Shown here: in pieces, positions 56,262 through 64,000 of the stretch
How the letters are laid out: every line of letters starts with the position of its first letter
Numbering within the stretch: position 1 is the stretch's first letter
Translations under genes and position numbers: made by a program
NCBI GenBank assembly: GCA_014905825.1
Contig: JACGCN010000069.1
Span: forward strand, 62,001-126,000
From: Lyophyllum atratum
Taxonomy: Eukaryota; Basidiomycota; Agaricomycetes; Agaricales; Lyophyllaceae
Length of the DNA: 64,000 nucleotides
Direction: 5' to 3'
Notes under the pieces: model-generated
What the model was told of the DNA's origin: nothing
The model's input: the letters and a program-made list of their open reading frames with translations, nothing else
Database searches by the model: none

Positions 56262-59200
56262 ATGAACAACGATGCGCAGGAGGCGGCAATGGGTCTCCTC
56301 AGCCTATCCCCCAGCAACCTCCCGCCCCCTCCTCCGCTCGTCCCCCTCAAACGCAAACACCCGCCCACCAGCACCGGCAGCACCAGCGCCAAGCGCCGGC
56401 CCACCACCAAGCTCGTGCAGCCACAGCAACCGCAGCAACAGACGCTGACGCAGGACGGGGACGTCTCGACGGAGGCTATCAGCTGCATCTGCGGCTCGAC
56501 GTTCGATGACGGGTTCAGCATCGCCTGCGACGACTGCTCGCGGTGGTGCCATGCCGCCTGTTTCGATATCGTATCGGGGGAGGTCCCGGAGGAATGGAGG
56601 TGTTGGGAGTGTGTGCCCAGGCCCGTGGATAGGGAGCGGGCGGTAAGGCTGCAGAAGGAGAGACAGGGTCTAAGGGCGCTGGAGGAACAGCAGGTGGCAT
56701 CGACGACCCAGGCGCCTTCACAACCCCAGCTTTCACACCAACCACAACGGCGCAGGACGAGCCCGGGGTTGGAGCGGAAGCACCGCCGCACGAGCGCCCC
56801 CGCCATCGACGGCTCCAACACCTCGAAGCGCAAACGACGGGCTTCCTTCGTCGTGCCCCCGCCCCCACCGCCGGCTGCTGAAGAGGACGCGGACGTCGTG
56901 GTCGACATTGACGAACCATGGTCTCATTCATACGTCCACATCCAGAACGATATCGTCCCCGCCCGAGAAACCCGGGAGAAACTCCTCCGGCACGCCCAGT
57001 CCTGGCGGGGCATCACCGCCGTCGCACCGTTCCCTCCTCCGTCTTCTCCCCCCGTCGCCGTACACCCACTCCCGGACCCGGACCCCGTCCGCCCGCCCGC
57101 GTATGTCGTCCACACCACAGCGCCCGTCCAGTGTGAAGGACTCATCGCTCCATTTACTAGCACCATCACCCCGTCCTCCACGTACCTCTCCGACCCCCTC
57201 AACGCCTACGCCCATCTCGGCCTCCCGAAGCCTTTCGTCCACCTCATCGGCCCGCCGCTCGATCTGGCGTTGGACGCACGTATCGCGGGCGACGGCGCTC
57301 GGTATGTGAGGAGCGGGTGCAGGCCTAATGCGGTGCTACGACCTGTACTGTGTCCTCGCACATCTGTCCCAGAGGAGGGAGCGTCCCCGAACCCGCAGCC
57401 GAAACCACCGGAGGAGAAGGAGGGGACACTGGGTTTTGCGGTGTTTGCACTGCGTGATCTTAAAGCGCATGAGGAGGTCGTGCTGGGCTGGGAATGGGAC
57501 GACGAACACGCTATTCATCAGCTTCCCGCCCTCATACAGACACCTGGACTGTTCCCGTGAGTTCCTCCCTCCCCCCTTCTCCCTTTTTCAAGTGTATTCA
57601 CGCATATACTCTACAGCGCCGCCCATCAGACACACCTCCGCGCGCAGATGAGCAACATATTACATCTGCTGTCTTCGACGTTCCCTGCGTGCGCGTGTGG
57701 TGCCCACGCCAGGGACTGCGCCCTGCGACAGATGGAGCGGTTCGTGGAGGGGCTCCCGTTCGACGATCCCGAGCCGCCTCGGCATGGGGAGAAGGAGGGG
57801 TCGCAGAAGAATGGGCACGCCAAGGGGACGGAGAGGGAAGCAGTCGATCTCGGGCCCCTCATTGGCACGCGACGCGGGTTCAGAACACGCGAGAGGATGG
57901 AAGGGTCTGGAGGGCGGGGCGGGGTGGAGATGTGGGACGACCGGGGAGAGGGCCCGTCGAGGATTGTACTGAATGGGACGACGATGATTTGGGAGGGGGA
58001 GGGGGAGGGTGGGGAAGAGGAGGATGCGGATGTGGATGTGGAGATGGTGGATGGGGAGGAGACGGAGGATGAGCTTGAGGTGGGGTGGGATGGGGAGGGG
58101 GAGGGGGGACGGAGTCGAGGTGTGTTTTTTTCGTGTGTGGTGTTTTGGCGAGTGCTGATGTGGTTTTGGGATAGTTCACCCGGTACGCCCGCCGCCTTCC
58201 GATCCCTCACAAGATCGACATCGACACCACCACCATCGACCACAACATCATCGACACCCGCATTTCGCAGCGCAAGAGCTACGACCGCCGGATCCGCCTC
58301 AACCCCTCGACGAGGTGGAGGACAAGATGCCGCCGAAGATGCGGAAACGGTGGATACACAAGGAGGCGGAGGCGCGACGGGAGACGGCGGTGCGGGATGG
58401 GGAAGATGGAGAGGTTGGAGAATGGCAGTGGATTGGTCGGGATGTGGTTATGCTGGGTGGGTGGTTTTGTCATTTTGGGATTCGAAGGAGACTGATGGCT
58501 TTTTAGATTCGGTTGGGGCTCGCGAGGGTGGGAGGGGTACGGAGGGGGGTATGAAGGGAAGGCTGGAGGTCGAGGGACGTGTGGATGAGGAGTTGAAGGC
58601 TGGGGACGACGCTCGGCGTCTTGAAGGTTCGCCAGTTCACTTTTTTTTTGCTGACGGACTTTCTGACATTGCTGTATAGCAGCGGCCGCACTACAAGATC
58701 TCGCCCCTCAACCTACGCGCTCCCTGTCCCCTCTCAACGTCTCCGAGAGGGAGTTGAGCCTCCAAGACGACGCATGTCACGTGACTTGTAAGCCGTTCTT
58801 CAACTTCGTATTTTACCTCGTAGCTAACGCGTTTCGACTGAAGCTTCGGATCGTTATGAATGTCCGGCGAGAGCGTCGTCTTCGCCAACTTTCAAGACGC
58901 ATGTGTGGCAGGAGACGGAGGATGGGGAGGTGAAGCTTAGTTTCGAGGCTGACACGGGGCGAGCAACAGGTGCGCTGGTTTCTGATAATATGTGTCAGGG
59001 TACGTCTAACGCGTTGATGCAGGTCCAGATTATCAACGTTCTCCTTCGCCTGGGCGGCGCGCAGCGTCGCCAGCTGCAGCTCTACCCGAACCCGAGCCAG
59101 AACTTCAGTCGAATTCGGTTTCTAGTACGACGTCGACTCCACCACCAAGCGTAGCGACCCTGCTACCATCGCGGGCCGAAACTGCGCGCGAAACTACACC

Positions 59201-61785
59201 TGATGAGAAGGATGAGGAGAAAATGGCCATCGTTCTCGACGGAGATATTACAACTCGCGATGGTGCGTTTATACTCGGTTTTGGGTCGGTTTACCTCGCT
59301 TACACAGTCTATAGATTCTGTATATTCTCCACTGTCCCCTTCACCAGCTCCGCGATCGCCATCTCGATCCTCCCCTCCACCGAAGTCGACGCTAGCGTCA
59401 ACTTCGAGCCCCAGTCCATCGCCACTACCCTCCACCTCGCCCTCCGCCCTACGCCTTCACCCCGTGCCGACGTCTACGCTCGTCCAACCCTTGCCACAAG
59501 CCGCAACGGACTCGCCCTCTGCGTCTTTCGCACGGCTGTCCCTCGTCACGCCCGTCGTCTCCCAACTACGTAGCAGTATCAGCGGGGCTAGGAGTGTGGA
59601 GTCTGCGGAGACGATCGAGTCGCCGCAGCTCCTGCAAAGTCCTCTTCGGAGGCTTGTACCGTTGGAAGCTCCCAGCGTGCCTTCTCATCCTGACTCCGAC
59701 GATGGGGAGAGCGAGGTGGATTATGAGGGAGAGCAGGAGGAAGAGAGGAGTGAAGGAGAGGCGTTGACGCCGTTGGGAGATAGCGAGGATGAGATAGAGG
59801 TGGATAGGGATGGGGATATGGGCTCGGATGGAGGGGTGGTCGAGATGTCGATGCGGGAGCCGATGGTTTTGTCACCGGAATCGCCACCGCCTTCCCCGTC
59901 TCCGGCTTCTCCTGTACCAGCAGAAGAGGAACACATGCACGGTGTGGAGACGTCGCCGACGGTCGCGCTCGCTGATGGAGTATCCGCCATGACCGTTGAA
60001 GGAGGCTCGGTCCCGCTCTCAGAGGCGGAAGTCTCGACGGCAGCTCGACCTCTCGGTCCTCCTGTCGAGGAACTATTCTCGCCGACACCGACGCCGACCC
60101 CACAAGATACTCTTCCGCCTATTGACACTTCGGAAGTGCGACATCCATCACCAGTCCCAGCGTCAACTCCGTCGCTGGTCGAAACGAAGCGCACGCCCAC
60201 TCCACCTCCATCACCACCACCACCAGCAGACGCACAACGGTCGCCCACCCCACCCGCCATCCACGTTCGAACGCCCACTCCGCCGCCAGCACCGGTCCCG
60301 AAGGTGAAGATGTCGCTCAGGGACTACATGCTGCGCAAACAGAAGCGGAAGGAGGATGAGAAGACGGTTGTGGTGGGTGCGGGTAGTGCCTCTGAGAGTG
60401 CGAGTGCGGCGGGGAGTGTGTCGGGGAGTGTGGAGGCGTCGCCGGCGGTGACGACTGTGGGGTTGGGGGTGGAGGAGCGGGTGAAGGAGGTGGCGAAGGA
60501 TGTGGGGAGGGAGAAGGAGGCTGGGGCGCATGGCGTGAATGGGACGGACGTAGGGAGCATGTCGAGCAAGCCAGGTCAACCTGAGACTCGCCCATCGCCT
60601 GCGCTGGCGTCGATCACGGATACTGCTGTGGTCGATCGCAACAGGCATGGGAAAGGCATCGACTCGATGGATACGCACTCCGCACCCGCCGTTGCTCCTC
60701 GTAGATGGATCCCACCTGCTGCTGCGCCGTCGTCAAACTCTAGCCACCCAGCCATGTCCATGTCGCAGATGACCGACGTCGAGCCTGCTCGCCATGTCGT
60801 TCCTGCTGTTACACCTCATTCGACGCAACCTCATAAGCCACTCTCGCCTAAGAGGGGCCTGGACGTAGAGGATCTGTGGCGAGATGCTATAGAGAGCACG
60901 GGTCCTTGGTCAGTTGCACCACCCCTTCGAAGGCCAGCGCCGCTTGCGCCCTCGCCGCCGCTCCATACATCCTCGGTTTCCAAGACACTTCGTGCTCCAG
61001 CTCGCCCTATAACAACCGTGACACTCCAAGCCAAGACGGAGCTCCTCGATCAACCTCTACCCCCCAGGGCCGCCTCGAGCGCTGAACACCGGTCCACTGT
61101 TTCGTCGCAAGTTCGACCCATCTCCGGGGATATCTTCCCTGCTGCTCGGCCCTTGGCGGAGCGTATCGGACCCTCGAAACAGTCATCACCCATCTCCACC
61201 GCCTACCAGCGCCAATCCTCCCAGGAAGACGGCGAGGTCAGTCTCGGCGAAGAGACTCCGTCGCCCCAGCCACCCCCGAGACGTATCCGACCTGGCATCT
61301 CATGGACGCGCGACGCAACATATATCCCAAGTGCAGCCGATCCACCAAGGGGCCCTCGCGCTCTAACGGGCCAAGTTTCTTATCGGCGACTCTCCGCCCC
61401 TGTCCAGCAGCCCTCTGCGGCGTCGTCGTACACGGCTGCCACGTCACCTCCACCGTCAGCGCCGTCTCGTGCGCCCCCAACCGGACCGCGTGCCTTGCGT
61501 GTTGGAGCCATTCCGCCAAGCTACCACGCCCCGAACCTGCAGCCGCAGCCGGCCTACTACCCCTCATCGCATGACCCAGTGCCGATCACGCGTAGGTCCA
61601 TGATCATGCAAGAGATGCACTGGAAAGCGGAGGAGACACGTAGGAGAGCGCTGGAGCAGAAGATCAGGACGTCACCGAGCCCGTCTGTGGAGCGAGACAG
61701 GATGGATGTACAGAAGGGTAGACCACGGGACGCGCGTTTTGGGGATGGAGGGGAGGATAGTGGGTGGTCTGGGCGTGGGCGATGA
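56262..61785 (+). CDS. PHD finger and SET domain protein (Set3/MLL5-like), very long C-terminal region
   Basis: Exon 1 (56262-57556) encodes a C4HC3 PHD finger, ISCICGSTFDDGFSIACDDC, with SRWCHAACFD and EEWRCWECVPR. A basic, disordered linker follows, then a SET domain: PLNAYAHLGLPKPFVHLIGP, GARYVRSGCRPNAVLRPV, FAVFALRDLKAHEEVVLGWE and LPALIQTPGLFP. After a 60-base intron come AAHQTHLRAQMSNILHLLSS and CACGAHARDCAL. RSGCRPN replaces the NHSCxPN motif of active methyltransferases, as in yeast Set3, fission yeast Set3 and MLL5/SETD5, which act as chromatin readers and scaffolds of HDAC complexes. Further exons (HP-, Pro- and Glu-rich, with DKMPPKMRKRWIHKEAEARR) lead to a 2.4-kb disordered last exon with SLRDYMLRKQKRKEDEKTVV. 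The protein should be about 1700 residues, roughly twice the yeast size. Long antisense frames are artefacts of GC-rich sequence. Confidence 0.88.
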
Positions 61786-62182
61786 GGCGTTTTCTGTTGT
61801 TCGTTTTATTATTATTATCATTGCTGTCCGTCCGTCTTCATCTTTCCCTCCCCTCTCCTTGTCTGTTTCCTCATGGGACTCTCTGCACGTATTTCATCTT
61901 TGCCGCTGACTCCCCTACGTTATCATAATATTCTCTCTGTACTGCTGTCAATGTTTATTCTGTACTCTGGAAGATGTCGATCACACACTCGTTGCATGCA
62001 CCTATACATAGCTGGTAGGCTAATCGTTCGTCGGCGTAGAGTATTCGTGTACGAATAAAAGTCTCGCTTGCTGTAAACTCCTATCACGTCGGGTCTTTCA
62101 TCATGAGCGCGACCGCGGATTGCTCAGGAAATAAAGTCGAGTCATGAAACGAAAGGCGTACATACTACAAGATACAAAACTA
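61786..62182. other. Convergent 3' flanks
   Basis: 3' ends of the PHD-SET gene (plus) and the hypothetical gene (minus) meet here; AATAAA-like signals (GAATAAAAG at 62054) are present. No other gene. Confidence 0.5.
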
Positions 62183-63201
62183 CTACGACGCAGGGGCAGG
62201 CGCGGCTTCCACATGAACATATTCCGCCTTACCAACGAGCTCAAACACCTCGCCCTCTCCAAAAGGGAACACATCCTCGCCACTGTCCTCAAACTGAAGC
62301 TCGAAGTAACGAGACCTCCGCGCAGTCGAGACGTAATCCCTAACAAAGAATACGCTATCCTCGGTCTCCCGAGACGGGTCGGGGATGAAGCCAAGGCCGA
62401 CGAGGTCTTGCGGGTGGGCTCGCCAGTGCTCGAGGTCTCTTTGTAGGACGGGAGCGGCAGAGTTGCGGAGGTGGGCGGGGATAAGCTCAGTGGGCTGAAT
62501 GGGCTTGGAGGCAACATCCAGGGAGGCCCAAGGAGGAGAGGCGCGGGCGATCCTGGATAGGAGACGGTGTGGAACATAACGAAACCGAAGAACCCTGAAC
62601 ATACTTAGCAAGCTCGTCTGTTGCCATCTTGAGGACATTGCCATTGTCTGTCTTATGCCTGGTCGGATGGCCGAGAACATGGTCCACCATGAGCATGAGG
62701 TAGTTCATTGCGTATGTCGCGAGCAGGATGCGACTGCACGGGGTAAGTAGACGACGGTAAACAATCGTCATGAAAGGCAGAAGATAAATGTACGCACTTG
62801 TCGAAACTCTCCGGCACCCTCTTACACTTCTCCTCATAATCCTCAAGCGCAGCATCGATCTGCGCATACGTCGTCATCCCGAGCGGCCTCACCCCCTCCC
62901 CTTCCTTCTTCAGCCTCCCTTCCACCCTCCCGTACGCCGCACGCAGCTCCCCGGGGTCATGCGCCATCGCCTCATTCTGAGCCTGCGCGAGCAGGATACA
63001 CTTGACGTAGACCTCGGTGTATCGTTCAAGCTCCTTTTGGGTGAGTTTGGCGCGGGGGGGAGGATGAGACACAGCTTTGCGAGCGTATTCGGAGATGGTG
63101 AGGGTTCGGTCGTGGTACCATTCGTCTGGGGATGTGAGGGGATGGGATCCGGTGGGTGAGGGGCGGGGGTTGGAGTGGGAAGGGTTACGAGTTGGAGGCA
63201 T
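62183..63201 (-). CDS. Conserved hypothetical protein, helical, three exons
   Basis: ATG 63201 (MPPTRNPSHSNPRPSPTGSH) is the first ATG of a frame that runs through DEWYHDRTLTISEYARKAVS, LTQKELERYTEVYVKCILLA, AAYGRVEGRLKKEGEGVRPL and DAALEDYEEKCKRVPESFD. The intron (GTGCGT...GTGCAG, about 62732-62798) joins in phase to RILLATYAMNYLMLMVDHVL and NGNVLKMATDELA. A second intron (GTATGT...ATCCAG) joins to KIARASPPWASLDVASKPI, then LRNSAAPVLQRDLEHWRAHP, SRETEDSVFFVRDYVSTARR, ELQFEDSGEDVFPFGEGEVF and a TAG at 62183. I know no function; it looks soluble and mostly helical, and the clean splicing and a decayed paralog at 46.5 kb argue that it is real. Confidence 0.8.
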
Positions 63202-63439
63202 GGTGGTTGTAGAGGAGACAGGGGGCACAACGTCGAAGGTTGAGCTCGTGTCCAATTTCCATCCGCCTTGCCTGCTCCCAGTCCCCCCTTCTTACCTCAC
63301 CATCCGCGTTTTGCGCCGGCACTCTATCCCGAGGCCCTCTGACCTCGATGAAACGGCTACCATTGAAGGAGACACCGTGACAGACGAATAAACCACTCAC
63401 CACACCCGATCAACATGCCGGTCCCTCTTCGGTAGAACC
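63202..63439. other. Upstream region of the hypothetical gene
   Basis: Presumed promoter. No other gene seen. Confidence 0.4.
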
Positions 63440-63900
63440 CGCACCCTTCACAGATGTCCCAGTGGTACTGAGAATGCACGAAGTATCCTCAATAGCACCT
63501 CGTCTGCATGAGTTCCGATATGGCGTGGAGTGGGATAAAAGAATTGTTCCCCGTGGTGCTCCCGTCTCGCCAAGAGGCGGTCGTCGCGTTCTCTGTTCAT
63601 GGGAGGGTTGGACGGAGGGCGAACGGCATTGGCTGCGTGCTTCATATTCTCATGGAATCTGATGACCACGAAAGACGGGGGTGGTGTATGGGGAAGTAGA
63701 CGTTGAAGCGGGTGGACATGGACAGCTCCGTTCGGACCCCGGGGTAGTGAAATGGCGGGTGGGGGAAGAGCTGACGATATAGGCAGTTGAGATCGAGACT
63801 GGGGATGGTCTTTATAGAGGTGATCGATGTACGAGGGATGAAGCGCCTACCATCTTGGAGCCTGTACCACCATGATCCAGAATTCGCCTTCTTCCGTACC
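63440..63900 (-). repeat. Inverted partial copy of the duplicated block (R5 and R3)
   Basis: The reverse complement of 63545-63860 matches 39530-39830: GATCACCTCTATAAAGACCA, CAGTCTCGATCTCAACTGCC, CCCCCGTCTTTCGTGGTCAT, AACCCTCCCATGAACAGAGA and AGACGGGAGCACCACGGGGA. 63467-63545 (plus) matches 42595-42670. This is the third location of R3 in the window and the only inverted one. Confidence 0.75.
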
Positions 63901-64000
63901 ACTCGAAATGAGACGGCGGCGGTGCACACTGCCGTTCCTCCCACCGCTACACCTCCATCTACGCGGTCCCTTCCTATCCCATTCAGATCTCCAGAACCGT
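63901..64000. other. Right window edge, nothing assigned
   Basis: No feature seen in the last 100 bases. Confidence 0.3.

Noticed and set aside
57626..60678. Long minus-strand and second-frame plus open frames (90-205 codons) across the PHD-SET gene
   Set aside because: They are antisense or out-of-frame shadows in GC-rich, Pro/Ser-rich coding sequence; the true exons have domains and consistent splice phases.
1..64000. CRISPR array, bacterial operon, phage or prophage genes
   Set aside because: Short spliceosomal introns, TATA-type promoters and eukaryotic gene families show a fungal nuclear region; the only tandem repeats lack CRISPR repeat-spacer structure.

Overview
This window is nuclear DNA of a filamentous basidiomycete, most likely an Agaricomycete. 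The signs are multi-exon genes with introns of about 45-75 bases, TATA boxes 60-120 bases before the start codons, a run of F-box/leucine-rich paralogs, small secreted proteins, a PHD-SET protein, a cytochrome P450 and an intron-containing eukaryotic tRNA gene. There are no bacterial operons, CRISPR arrays or viral genes.

Region 1 (1-6 kb): the 5' end of an aldehyde dehydrogenase gene (minus), a complete dynamin-like GTPase gene (minus, 1131-4048) and, directly upstream, a decayed tandem copy of it (4537-6085) that has lost its P-loop region and a central segment. Region 2 (6.8-12.7 kb): three plus-strand genes for secreted proteins: a 108-residue Cys-containing protein, a 195-residue Cys-rich protein and a large secreted protein of a basidiomycete domain-of-unknown-function type. 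A gene-poor stretch follows with a tandem repeat of about 160 bp. Region 3 (15.3-24.4 kb): a bestrophin-type channel, a cytochrome P450 and a nuclear-looking protein with a CxxC...H...C motif. Region 4 (24.4-33.7 kb): poorly resolved, with fragments of possible minus-strand genes and one well-formed single-pass membrane protein with an unusually long cytoplasmic part (28995-31161).

Region 5 (33.7-54.6 kb) is the most dynamic part. Three F-box-type genes (33747-35510, 40610-42331, 47218-48873) and an AKAP7-like 2H phosphoesterase (43175-45229) sit among a segmental duplication. Copy A (about 35.8-40.0 kb) and copy B (about 49.8-54.0 kb) share the same order of repeat blocks. Copy B is interrupted by a 1339-bp hAT-like non-autonomous transposon (51641-52979) with inverted ends and an 8-bp target duplication; copy A keeps the empty site. 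An array of about 250-bp units, each carrying a conserved GATCAGCCGCGTATAA-like motif, differs in copy number between A and B.

Region 6 (54.8-64 kb): tRNA-Ala(CGC) with a 30-base intron and a T7 terminator, a large PHD-SET (Set3/MLL5-like) gene (56262-61785), a conserved hypothetical gene (62183-63201, minus) whose 3' part reappears as a broken fragment at 46.5 kb, and an inverted third copy of part of the duplicated block at the right edge. The genes do not form one pathway. The interest lies in local duplication, decay and transposon insertion around accessory gene families. All exon boundaries were worked out by eye from splice signals and reading frame.
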